A stretch of DNA of 64,000 nt from contig NC_088936.1 in assembly GCF_033473495.1 (NCBI RefSeq), forward strand, positions 3,596,001 through 3,660,000, read 5' to 3'. Below the pieces are notes generated by a model that saw only the letters and a program-made list of their open reading frames with translations, did no database searches and was not told the origin of the DNA. The DNA is from Cercospora beticola. Its lineage: Eukaryota > Ascomycota > Dothideomycetes > Mycosphaerellales > Mycosphaerellaceae. Position 1 is the first letter of the stretch, and every line of letters begins with the position of its first letter. The translations under genes and the position numbers were made by a program. Below are positions 30,459 through 41,321 of this stretch, one piece after another.

Positions 30459-32057
30459 TCATGATCCCTCATCCATACAGGCAACCGCCACCGCAGCTCC
30501 AAATATTGAGCTTTCCGGCGCGAGACTCAGCGTCACAGCCCCTCGTGGCGCGCCCGACTTCTCGCATAAATCGTCCAAGTACTGTTGGCATCGTTCTCGG
30601 AAGCCCGGGTACTTCTCAATGATCGTACCGTTGCAAGCAATTGTCACTCCATCGGCATTGTCCAAAGCTTCCGACTCCGAGCGTACTCTCCATAAAGCAT
30701 GCATAGCAGTGGCAATGTAAGCCGAAGCTCGTCGAGATATCAACATTGCAATGTCGCGAACAAATTGCAGATCTCGTGTTCGTGGTGTCGAACGCATTGG
30801 ATGCGCTTGCAAAAACACAGCGCGTGCCTTTTCCAGTTTTCGCGACGAATCGCTCTCAAATGCGGCCAAGATTCTCGAGTCAAAAGTATACGCCTCTTCA
30901 AGACCTTGCGGGATCTGTCCGTTGAAGAGATTTGCATTTGCAATGGCATCCAGCATAATTAATCTTGCAATTTCGCCCAAGTAGCGGCCGGTCGACAAAT
31001 ACTCCAATGGCTGGAAGTCAGGTATCGAATGATCTGAATTCAATCGCTCGTCGTACTTCGTCTTGGGTAATGAGTGTCGACCGACCATGCTGAGCTCGGT
31101 ATTGATCAATACGCGTTCAGCTTCGGTGTACCATGAATCTGGACGTGATCCGAATTTTGATTTGGCCAATGTTCCTCGAGGTAAGAATATAGCAGCGTTC
31201 GTGCCGGTTCCCAAAATCAATGACACGCGTGTCGAAGGGTCCCGGTAGGCTTGTGAGATGAGAGTGCCAGCACTGTCATTGATGATCGCACGCATCTGCA
31301 CATTCAGGCCCTTTGCGTTGCATGATCGCATAATGAGTTCGCTCAAATCCTGTCCTTCAACGCCGTGTGTTGCCTTGAATCCCTTACCCATTGCCATGAG
31401 TCGCCCGCTGCGAGGTGATGTCTGCTCGATGGGAAAGGACCATGCCAGGCCCATGGGAAGGTGCGCGTCAGTTGTGCCATTGGCGTGATTGTAGTCGCTC
31501 AGCATGTCTGAGATTCTCTCGGCCATCCAATCGAAAAATGCTTGACCCTTCAATCCGCGAATCTTCTCATCAATGACAAAACTTCGTATCCTCCTAATCT
31601 GTAGGCCATCGCTCCCGGGTTTGGATTTGCCAGTAAGTCGAATCAATGCTATCCGGAAGGTCGAGCCCCCCACATCAAGGGCAAGATAGTCGCCTCGCTC
31701 GTGGCCCGTTGGGAGAGTATGTGTGTACGACGGCAGCATAGAAATGTCCGACTGAGCCAAACGTTCTCGACATTCGGCTTGGATTTGAGCAGATATGGCC
31801 AACAAGCGCTCAGTCTGTAGAGGAGCCTCGAAGCAAGTTCGGGTCTCTTGGAGGAACTCGTCCATGCTCTTGTCTTCTGCCCCGCTCTTCTCGACTACAT
31901 GGTGACCAACGCGTGACTTGGATCGGTAGGTAGGATGCACCACTCGAACCACCGACTGGATCATTACGCTCATTGCTTTCCCCAGCTTGAAAGATTGTAG
32001 GAGGTCCAAGAGGATACACAGGCAGGAGCGACCAACAGTAAGGCCGAGAGAGGTCAT
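30459..32057 (-). CDS. hxk3: GlcNAc kinase-type atypical hexokinase (GlcNAc cluster)
   Basis: Predicted to phosphorylate GlcNAc to GlcNAc-6-P, as shown for NAG5/HXK3 proteins. The 532-residue intronless protein keeps the hexokinase fold. Phosphate-1 loop: YLALDVGGSTFRIALIRL. Sugar region: LPMGLAWSFPIEQTSPRSG and GKGF. Catalytic Asp: INDSAGTLISQAY. Phosphate-2: LILGTGTNAAIFLP. Other blocks: LPKTKYDE and STGRYLGEIARL. Several canonical glucokinase residues differ (LDLGGTN is LDVGGST, WTKGF is MGKGF), as expected for the GlcNAc-specific clade. The start at 32057 (MTSLGLTVGRS) is one of several in-frame ATGs; 32090 and an internal MSVMIQSVV are alternatives. A hydrophobic N-terminal stretch precedes the kinase domain. 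It is convergent with ron1. Confidence 0.92.
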   Translation of the reverse strand: MTSLGLTVGRSCLCILLDLLQSFKLGKAMSVMIQSVVRVVHPTYRSKSRVGHHVVEKSGAEDKSMDEFLQETRTCFEAPLQTERLLAISAQIQAECRERLAQSDISMLPSYTHTLPTGHERGDYLALDVGGSTFRIALIRLTGKSKPGSDGLQIRRIRSFVIDEKIRGLKGQAFFDWMAERISDMLSDYNHANGTTDAHLPMGLAWSFPIEQTSPRSGRLMAMGKGFKATHGVEGQDLSELIMRSCNAKGLNVQMRAIINDSAGTLISQAYRDPSTRVSLILGTGTNAAIFLPRGTLAKSKFGSRPDSWYTEAERVLINTELSMVGRHSLPKTKYDERLNSDHSIPDFQPLEYLSTGRYLGEIARLIMLDAIANANLFNGQIPQGLEEAYTFDSRILAAFESDSSRKLEKARAVFLQAHPMRSTPRTRDLQFVRDIAMLISRRASAYIATAMHALWRVRSESEALDNADGVTIACNGTIIEKYPGFRERCQQYLDDLCEKSGAPRGAVTLSLAPESSIFGAAVAVACMDEGS

Positions 32058-33645
32058 GTGTAAGCGAATGACGAAGTGGCTCGCAAGCAAAGTCTATGGT
32101 CAGCGTGAATGTGGGCGAGGGCGTTGGGAGGTGAGGTGGCTCGAAGCTTTCATGTGCGGGCTCAGGGAATAGCCTGGGGGAGCAGATTGGCCGTGTATAT
32201 GGGTAGACTAGGGACGCGGACAGTACTCGGAGGGTGGTGATGGTGACACGGAGGCGCTAGCAGAGTTGGTCGTATTGCGGGCAGCGTGGTCGGGAGCATC
32301 AGCAGTTGTGGGCCTTGGGAAGAGCAGACGCGTGGTGGTGGGCATGGCGGTGATACATGGGAGGCAGTCTGCGGGTCCTGTAAGAGGAGCGAGGGCCGGG
32401 CGAGGATGTGGACGTGGTGGATGGAGCGCACCAGCGTCGGAGGAATGTCGTGTCGTGTCGCGGTGGAGGCCGGCGCAGGAAGGTTTCATCGAGGCATTGC
32501 AGCAGAGAGCAGGTAGTGTGATGATGATGTGCTGCTGGGGAGCCGATCAGCAGCCTGGCATGGCATGGCATGATGAGATGAGATGGGCCTGCACCTGCCG
32601 CGCCAACTCCCAGCAGACCGACGACGGAGGAGCTTGATGCAGGCCAGAGCAGCGCCGAGCGAAAGCCACACGGCAGCAGCACCAGCACCAGCAGCGTATC
32701 GTATCAGCGAACGCCCCTCGACCACCGCTCACCCGAGTTGCAATCTGGCGTTACATTGCGCAGAATACCCCCAAGCAACTTGCTCTCAGATCACCATGCG
32801 AAAACCTGGAGCGCCCGGCTAGTCCCGTCCTCGCCCAAAACGTCGAGGCACGCTGACGCCGCCCGACCCGCCTTTCGTGCAGAGACGACCTCACGTCCGC
32901 CTATCTCACTACTCCCCCTTGTACCTCCGCGCGAGACGCTGCTGCTGTTTCATGCGAGAGTGCTGCATGCGCGCCGAGGACAGGTACAGGTACAGTACCA
33001 GCACCAGCGTCTATCCACCGCTCACGCGAGCACGCCCGTCCCGCGGAGGCGTCTTGTTGAGAGCTCGCGCCGCCATCTGCACGAACGTAGTGTGGTAGCC
33101 TCTTTTGCTCGGCGTGCGTGGCAGCCACAATCGCGGGGCGCCTCCGGGCAAGAGATCTGCCATACTTCTTCTCCTCCGGCTAACTAGATCTGGTGACGAC
33201 TTTTGCCGGAGCTTGTACTGCAACCTTGGGTGCTGCTGGGCATATACACAGACTAGCAGAAGCACTATCTTCACGCTGTTCGGTCGGCTAACCTCATTCA
33301 CAATTACAATACTAATCACTGCTGAATCGGGAAGCTGCCATTGGACGCTCGCAATCGTTGGACTCATTCTCTCTCTTCACTAAAACCGCGTTGACCTGTC
33401 GTCATGCAATACTGCCAGACTACTGCGACTAGCAGTGTCTGGTGACCGAAACCTCAACGCCTTGCTCGAATCCCCGATGACTCCCTGATAATTTCATTAT
33501 CCCTTCGTTTCAACACGAGCGTGCAGCAGCTTGTGCACAGCAGTAATGCGAATCTTCGTACACCCATTCATGCAGATTTCGATGAAAGAAAGTCGGTCCA
33601 CAAATCTATCCCTGCCTGAGAGATGAGATGGTGCCACGTTGTACA
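32058..33645. other. Intergenic, hxk3 promoter and ngt1 3' side
   Basis: About 1.6 kb without a supportable gene, locally rich in GCATG and ATGATG/GAGATG microrepeats (32520-32590) and in CAGCA/CACCAG repeats (32670-32700, 32980-33010). Confidence 0.5.
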
Positions 33646-35281
33646 TTATGCCTTCGACGCAATGTCGGTCGACGTCGTGCCAACGGGTCTGGCGCCCTGC
33701 ACGTCATCGAGTGTCTCGTCCGTGAATTGCAAATCTTCCTCGACGGGAACGGTGTCGCGAATCTTTGCAATCATGACGGGCAGCGCAATGATCAGGCTGC
33801 CAGCCAACAGGCCCCAGCAGGAGGCGAACATGTTCATGTATGGAACGCCAAGTCCATCGAGGCGCCACATGATTGCGCCACCAGCTGACTGGATGCCCTT
33901 GTAGAATCCGGCGTAGTTGGCAAGCTTGCGGCCGTTGTTGGTGATGGCGCCCATGAACCAGTAAACAGCAGTCTGCCAAGCAGCATCGTAGAAGCCGTAG
34001 ACCATGTACAGGAACATTGGTCCGATGTAACGGCCCTCGACCCAGTCAATGATCTGTTCTGGGTTCTCCTTGACCGATGCGCGTGTGTAGCCAGTTTGGA
34101 AGACGTAGCCGCCACCCCAAATGGCCATGGTGAGCACAAAGAGAGAGATCCAGCAAGCCTTGGCACGAGTGGTACGTCGCACCTTGTTGAAGTCGAGCGC
34201 ATTGCCAAACACCCAGGCTCCCACGATCTGCATGAGCCAGTAGAGGGTATTGTTGAGCGCACGGGTGCGGACGGTGAAGCGAGCCAGGTTGACGCCGTTG
34301 AAGTGGTAGGTGTAGAACCAGTTGGAGGCGAAGAACATGGGGAAGAGCAGCAAGACCCAGGGGTCACTGATCAGAGTCTCCCACAGACCAATCAACTCGG
34401 ACTTCCATGTTGGGTGCTTCATCAAAATGACTCTGGATCCATCACTGCGAACGACCTTCTTGGCGTCCACCAGAACCCACGCAAGCATCCCGCCCATGAA
34501 GGTCAGCACCAGAAAGCCAATGTACGTGCCGTTGGATACTGTTCCATTGTGGTTGTCGTTGATATTCTGTCCCAGTGGAACCTGCTGCAGGTTAGTTTAC
34601 TGTTGTGTCGGTCGTCTGTTTTGCCACTTACCAGACTGCCGATCACACCGCCCATATTAAAGATCATCCAGAACCACGAGATGAACCGACCCTTCTCAGC
34701 TTCGAGTGGGTAAGACATCATAATTGCGCCTTGTGCTGACCAGAGGATTCCCGCACATACACCGAGCAGTGCGCCAGCGAAAGTGATGAATGCGAGGTTT
34801 TCCGTGAAGTTGTAGCACAAGTAGGCGGCGATGTAGACGGAGTAACCGATGCCACCGAAAGCCATTGACCAGCGAATGCCAATGGTGTTGGTGACGGTGC
34901 CGGCGAAGAAACCGACTACGGCGAACGTGGAGTACAGGGCGGTGTTGGAGTCGTTGCTAGCACGCGCATTAAGCTGGCCTCCACCTCCGAGTCCGTTGAC
35001 GGCATTGAACATGCCTTGAAGAAGTTAGTCGATGCCTCGATGGAGCTGTGTACGGTTTGACATGGCTGCTTACCGGGACACAGGAAACACACGAAAGCTA
35101 CCAAAAGCAGCTGGGCCTTGGGCGAGGCATAGTGTGGGATTGTGACGGGCCCGATCTTGCGCGATCTGTACATCCATCCTTGTGGTGCTTCGCGTTCGGT
35201 GAAGTGATCGCTCGAGTGCGTCTGCGAGTCGGTTTGGTCGACCTCGGGCGAGGGAGTGGCCTTTTCGTCGAAGCTCGACAT
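33646..35281 (-). CDS. ngt1: UNC93-like MFS transporter, NGT1-type GlcNAc importer (GlcNAc cluster)
   Basis: Predicted plasma-membrane GlcNAc transporter. Exons 35074-35281, 34632-35014 and 33646-34581 give 508 residues with about 11-12 hydrophobic segments. The N-terminal cytosolic part (MSSFDEKATPSPEVDQTD) is hydrophilic. The conserved core has AQLLLVAFVCFLCPGMFNAVNGLGGGGQ, ILWSAQGAIMMSYPLEAEKGRFISWFWMIFNMGGVIG and SNWFYTYHFNGVNLARFTVRTRALNNTLYW. Candida albicans Ngt1 belongs to this UNC93/DUF895 branch of the MFS, and Trichoderma clusters include such a gene. Exon 3 could begin three bases earlier (adding one Gln), since two CAG acceptors lie in tandem. It is divergent from dam1 across about 1.1 kb. 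Confidence 0.9.
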
Positions 35282-36371
35282 GGCGGTGGTTGCGCTGGAA
35301 TGTGGAGCAAGGATGCGGAAGGTTGATGGTTAAGCTTGTCGGAAGGAGCGAGTGGTTGTCGGCGACGGCGGACGATTGCAGTCCTGGTCGAGTGCTAGAG
35401 GCTCATCGGTTCTCAGAGAGTGGCACGCGAGCAGCAGAACGGTGGTGCGCACAGCGCATGAAATACGTCCCCGAGCTGAAGGATGCTGCAGTAACTAGTG
35501 AAGGTGGAGAGAGCGGCGGCCCTGTAACTATTTGGAGATTGGCGATGCCGTGCTGTCATTGGCCCAGCTATCTTAGAGTTTCGTCGCGCACACGTGATGG
35601 CTCGGCTCCCGGCCTGTCTGGCTTTCTTGGGCGGAATTGCTCACTCTTCGGGTGGCGTTCAGGCAATATTGCAGACAACGCGACAAGTCTCGATGGTAGC
35701 ACAGTGTTGCACGGCAGCGCTGATGACAGCCACAGCGTTTTCGCGGCAAGGTGCATGACGGACCAGGGCATGACGGAAGCAAGGGTTCGCGGAAGGGAAG
35801 GACTGGGCCTTGGGGTAGCTGCTGCCGTTATCAGTTTCGTGTTACATCCTCCTCCCGGCCAACGTCGCGCGTGCTCCTCCTCGCACCCCTCCTGCTTGCA
35901 ACACTGCTATCGGACTCCAGTACCACCTCGACCACGCGACGAGGGGGCCCGCCAATACCGCTAGGGAGGGTGCCATCACTATCGCCAGCCGGTGTCGAAA
36001 CCTCACTCCTCACGCCCTTGCCTTTTCTGCAACTGATGCAAGCGCGACGGCGAGGGCTTCCACCTGCCTTGCAAGAACGAACGAGACGTCAACGAGTTGT
36101 AGCTTCCTCTCGGCGCGAGAGTGCAATCAGGGAGCTGCGATGGCGCACGTTGCATCGTGGCCCTTGCCAGCGAAGCCTATCACCTCGATCCCTTCGGAGT
36201 GGATCAGCCCAGCTGTAACGTGACGTGCAATCATTGTAGCAACGTGAATACCATGAGCTCACCATCAGGCCTCGCCGGCCAAGTATAATCCGCCTTGCTG
36301 CCTCCTTGCTGTCCTGCAGAGAAAACCGCCGCGCCTGAGTCACACAGACTATTCCTCACTTTGCAGATACC
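35282..36371. promoter_or_regulatory. Divergent promoter region of ngt1 and dam1
   Basis: About 1.1 kb between two divergent GlcNAc cluster genes. I found no exact Ndt80-type element in it; an 8-of-9 match, CTCACAAAT, lies at 36528-36536 within dam1 intron 2. No gene is supported in the region. Confidence 0.45.
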
Positions 36372-37657
36372 ATGTGAGTATGCACGTTTCATCGACTGCA
36401 TAAGTGCCAGAAGACTGAGAGGTGCCAAGGAGACTCATCATTCGAGACGACAAGGCCACGGCCTCGAAGTACATTTCCGACTACATTATCGGTACATACT
36501 TCAGTCTGGGAGTGTCTGATCAATCTGCTCACAAATTGCTCTCTCAGACCGCGTCAAGACTTTCGATCCAACGCCAACCAAACCGTTCGTTCTCGGCCTG
36601 CCAACGGGGTCGTCGCCAGAGGGCGTTTACAAGAACCTCGTCCGCGCACACAAGAATGGCGACATCTCCTTTCGCAATGTCATCACCTTCAACATGGACG
36701 AGTACGTGGGGATACCGCGCGAGCATCCGGAGTCGTATCATAGCTTCATGTACAAGCACTTCTTCAGCCACGTCGACATTGACCCTGCGAACATCAACAT
36801 CCTGAATGGCAATGCCGATGACCTGGAGGAAGAATGCATTGCCTACGAAGAGAAGATCAGTCGGGCGGGTGGCATCGAATTGTTTCTCGGAGGCATAGGC
36901 CCAGACGGCCACATTGCGTTCAACGAGCCTGGTTCGAGCTTGCAGAGCAAGACCAGAGTGAAGACGTACGGCACTAATCCCAGACCCCATATTTGTCACT
37001 GCTAACGCCGGATACAGCCTCGCCTACGACACCATACTCGCCAACTCACGCTTCTTCGGCCACGATGTCAGCAAAGTGCCCAAGATGGCCCTGACGGTTG
37101 GCATCCAAACCGTCCTCGCTGCCAGAGAAGTTGTCATCATTATTACTGGCGCCCACAAAGCTCTAGCTCTCCAAAAGTGCATCGAAGGCGGCGTCAACCA
37201 CATGTGGACACTGTCATCCCTGCAAATGCACCCACACGCGATGATCGTCGTAGACGAAGACGCCACTCTCGAACTACAAGTCAAGACAGTGAAGTACTTC
37301 AAGTCTATCGAACAAGTCGCCGCTTCACAAGGTTTTGACCAAGTCTTGACATCCGAGGATATGATGCTCAAAAAGCGCGACTCTGTGCTGGAAAAGCTCG
37401 ACAGCCCGAGAAGTTCCATGGACAAGTCGTTCACAGTGTCGCCAGAGCTTACACTACCTGGAGCTGGCAGCACGAGTGCGCTGGCTCTTCCTGCAAGTCA
37501 GGGGATCACAAGACCTGTCACACCTGAACTCATCCCTGACTCGATGCACGACAGATTGCCAGATCAGCCTGTGGCTGGCAAATTGGCGGGATTGGAAGTC
37601 AAAGATTTGCCGATTGTTCCTATGCATGAGCGCGTCGACTCTGCTACAGCGGCTTAG
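36372..37657 (+). CDS. dam1: Glucosamine-6-phosphate deaminase (GlcNAc cluster), start codon split by an intron
   Basis: Last step of the pathway: GlcN-6-P to fructose-6-P and ammonia. Exons: 36372-36373 (AT), 36430-36491, 36548-36965 and 37018-37657; 373 residues. The ATG is interrupted after two bases by intron 36374-36429 (GTGAGT donor, CCAAG acceptor). Joining gives [24 protein letters not shown], the conserved NagB start. Further motifs: [59 protein letters not shown] (general base and acid) and [26 protein letters not shown]. The core matches the bacterial 266-residue enzyme; about 100 extra C-terminal residues, Pro/Ser-rich and ending [13 protein letters not shown], are typical of filamentous fungal versions but of unknown use. 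Confidence 0.93.
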
Positions 37658-38176
37658 GTGCTCACTGTGGATCCGAAGAACAGTCCTGATTGAGACTGAG
37701 ATTGAACTAAGTGCTGGATGAGAAAATCAGAGAGTGGTACCTATCAAATTGACTGAGGAGACACAACTTATGTATTCTGCTGTGTACTGCATTGCCGCCA
37801 TGCAACTGCGAAAAACTTTCTACATATATACTAGACTTCCTGTTACACAATAGATGCAGTCATGTTTACTGCGACGTTGCACCCAAGTTTCTCTCGTATC
37901 CATTGCTGTCTATCATTGTTTTCTTGCGGGGAATCTGGATACGTAGGACAAAGTGGAGGAGGTTGTGACTTGGTACTGGGAACACCGAGCACTTACACAA
38001 CTTGTGCACCATGCGGTTGAAGATCTGCTGTGCCTGGCTAGGTAGCCAAGCCAAGCCTTTCACACATCATTACCAACGCATCACGACAAAGACAACTCAC
38101 GCCGAAGAAAACGAAACAACACCCATCAATCAATCCATTTCAACAAACTATCAACTCTCATCCCCCAAAACCTATA
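37658..38176. other. Intergenic, right border of the GlcNAc cluster
   Basis: About 520 bp between the convergent dam1 and ATG22-like genes, partly low-complexity C/A-rich on the right side (38090-38290 overlaps the 3' end of the next gene). No gene is seen. Confidence 0.5.
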
Positions 38177-40458
38177 TCAAGCCCCCTCCCCCTTCCTCAC
38201 CTTCCTCTCCATCTTCAACCTCTTCTCCCGTTCCAAAAACTCCGCCTGCTCAATCCGACTCTTCTTCACATCCACAAACAAACACAAAAATATAAAACTC
38301 GCTAAACTCAACGCGAATAGGAAATAGAAAGGACTACTGTTGTTTCCGTCTGTCGCGTCGATTATGGCGGAGGAAATGAATGGGCCGATGAAACTGGAGG
38401 TTTTGCCAACGATGCTGAAGAGGGAGAAGAAGAGGAATTCTTTCCCGCGGGGCGTGATTTCGGAGATCATCTGTTTGAGCATTGTTAGCGGGATGGAGAT
38501 GATGATGTTGGTAGGTGTGCTTGATGGTTGATGGGCAGAGTCCGACGGTGTTGTTTCCAAGTCGCTGGAATATTGGTCCGGATGAGGTAAGTCGCACAAT
38601 TCCCCAGATGCTGTGTGGTGGTGTAGCAAGATATCTCAGTCCACGCCGAACGCGCCACGAGTTTCGTGACAGCGGGAAGCTGCAGGCTCGTGGCCGGATA
38701 GTTTCCGCTTTGAGCGTCGTCCGTGTCGACAGGAAATGATGCGTTGGCGTCTGCATGTCGCCGTACCGGAAAGCTCAATGCCGTCTGTGCGATCCTAGTG
38801 CCCTCGAGGAGAGAGCTCGAGCCAGTGGTTTGGGATATCGGGAACAAACAGCTACCCTTGTCGAAGCGGAGCGGAAATGGCGAGTTGCGTTGACAGCGGG
38901 TAGTAGCATGAGGCGGGGGGATGAGCGCCGTTGACGGAGTGATTTCGGAAGTGGTGGCGGGGAGATGAGTTGGTGGGGTGCGGAAGGGTTAGAGAGAAGG
39001 AGATTGAGACTTACTGTTTGGGAGTAAGAGTACCAAGGGCAGACGAAAAGTCCGTAAAAGACTTGATAGAGCTGCAAACACAACGAGCCGTGATTAGCAG
39101 GAGTTCTTGGAACGGAAGAAGTGTAACTTACCCAGACCTCCCATTTATTGTGAAAGCCAAAGCGCTGGGTCCAGATTCCGATCATGCCCCATGCGTCGAG
39201 CAGAATGATGCCAACCGCGACGGCATTGAACATGGTCTTGGTGGGAAGTTGGTAACGTTTCTGAATCCTCCAGTAGACGAAAATTCCGACGGCTTGAGCT
39301 ACGATTCCGACAATAAGGAGGTATGTGAGTTGCAGGAAATTGTATGCCACAATTTCATTCTGCAGTGTGGCAATCACAGTGACGGTCGTGTTCAAGGAGT
39401 CTCCGAGAAGGAAGTAGCCTGATTCTTGCATCAGTATCTCGATCACTTGCCTCTTTTCATGCCTCAGTCGTGTAGTACTCACCGATCAGATAGAACAAAG
39501 ACTGCTTCAGTTGCCAGACCTGAGTAATAGCGTTCCACAATTGCCAGAGTCCAGCAAGCACGATGTTCATGCCCGGGTCTTGACCAGGTCTTCGCTTTTC
39601 GAGAATAAACCAAGGAATGGCCACCAGCATCCAGACACCAGATGCAAATGCAATGAGCACACTCAGGCCATAATTATTGTTCGCGACACTCTTGTTCACT
39701 TTCATCGCAAATCCAATACCGACAATAACCGCCAGAATGAAGACCTCGGCCACGCTTTGCACATAGAAAGCCGTATTACTCAACTCATTCCTCTTCATGC
39801 TATCCGCATGATCATACTCCTCTCTGGTGATCTCTCCATTTTCGAACTGTTCCGCTTTCTCTCGGATCTCCTTGGTATTTCGCGCCAGGCCAGGAAAGGC
39901 TGCAGTCCAAAAGGTGAGGGCCAATTGGTAGGCGATCAAGCCTATGATATACAGTCCCAATCCGATCTGCCAGTGTTCGACCGTGTGAACGCCGAGCCAG
40001 CCGAATCCGATGCCCCAGGCGATTATTGAAAGCGTGATCAAGATATTAGGTCGAAAGGTGCCAAAGTCTGCGTATGCGCCCAGAATGAGGAATATCACGA
40101 TCTGGATCGCGAAGGATATGCCATTGCAGAGGAGAATCACGCTGTTGATTGTTCTTCGGGATCCGGCGAACGAGACGATGTCATTGTCAGGACCACCAAT
40201 TGCTTCGGCGTGCTGGCTCAGTAAATTTTGTGCTGCTGTTGGTGCAAAGTTGAACAAGGTCAGGCCGTTGTTGCCGATGTAGTAGGAATAGTATGCCCAG
40301 ATTTCATTTCTTGATGTCTCGTAGCGGAGATCGTGTTGGTCTGGTGCTACTGGATGTTCGGTTTCCACGAGTGAGTCGTTGTCCTTGACGATGGCGCCTT
40401 TCGTGGGGTCTTCTGCGGGTGCGCTTGCTTGGGCGAGGCCCGGATCAGCAGAGGCCAT
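38177..40458 (-). CDS. ATG22: Atg22-like vacuolar membrane transporter
   Basis: Vacuolar amino-acid effluxer family linked to autophagy. Exons 39483-40458, 39132-39418, 39015-39071 and 38177-38470 give 537 residues, the expected size. A hydrophilic N terminus (MASADPGLAQASAPAEDPTK) leads into YETSRNEIWAYYSYYIGNNG, the Atg22 signature, then about a dozen hydrophobic segments. Also seen are FAGSRRTINSVILLCNGISFAIQI and, in the last exons, YGLFVCPWYSYSQT joined to MISEITPRGKEFLFFSLFSIVGKTSSFIGP. The C terminus is cytosolic and charged (EFLEREKRLKMERKVRK). The last intron (38471-39014, 544 nt) is about ten times longer than its neighbours. Confidence 0.9.
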
Positions 40459-41321
40459 GGCTGGCTAGAGGTCTCCAAGAGAAGGTGTGCTTGTTATGGA
40501 TCATGTATCGCGAAATTTCCTGGTACCAATTGATATGGTTGAAATTGAGGATGGGACGGATTTGGAGATGCGACTGAGAGGAACAGAAGACTTGCGACGC
40601 TCTGAGACCTACCTGGACTACTATGCGACTAGAGAAGCACGCTATGAGGGACGATGTGCCGCTCACGCGTGGAGAACGATGGAGCTACACGTCGAGGCGA
40701 GGCAGAAACTTTCGGAGGGGCCGTGGCCCTGCATTATCGTGGCGATTGAGAGACGATGTGGTTCTCGGTCTGTTAGGCCTTATCGTGAGATGTACAATGT
40801 AGAATTCGATGGAAGAATGCTGAATTGCTGAGATCTGGACTTTTTGTGCAAGAACGAAGAAGAGTTGTTGCTGCGGACAGGACAAGGCGACAAGACTGCA
40901 TCGGCAAAAGCTTGACTGCGTTGATGAGGCGTTGCGCCACATGCCCAAGCTAAGAGTCTTTGAGATTCTGGAACTCTGTCTACTTCCACATGCTAGACGT
41001 ATTGTGCGTCCGCGAACAAGTATGTAGAACGTAGCATTAACTATAATGAAGAATCCGATCGGGCATCCGATGTCGCAAGTCTTCGCTCGCATTCGCTCGC
41101 AGCAACAAATCATCTATCATCGTAAAACGAGCTCGGAAGCTGTTACTGAAGGCAACTCGATTGATCTGGGGTATCTCATGTCCCTTGATGCTGTTTCAAT
41201 ATGCTACTGTACAAAGTCGTCAATTTCACAGCAGCTCCATTATCAAAGCCGCTCAAATCTTGCTCCCAAGCGCCTCGCTAACCCAGCATTTCAACAAAAT
41301 TACGCATCATGCAAAATCCAT
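40459..41321. other. Intergenic, no gene seen
   Basis: About 860 bp between the ATG22-like start and the UBC6 stop. An open frame at 40487-40831 on the plus strand is without resemblance and sits in the expected ATG22 promoter. Confidence 0.5.

Noticed and set aside
40487..40831. 114-codon open frame upstream of the ATG22-like gene
   Set aside because: No resemblance to any family; it lies where the divergent promoter should be.
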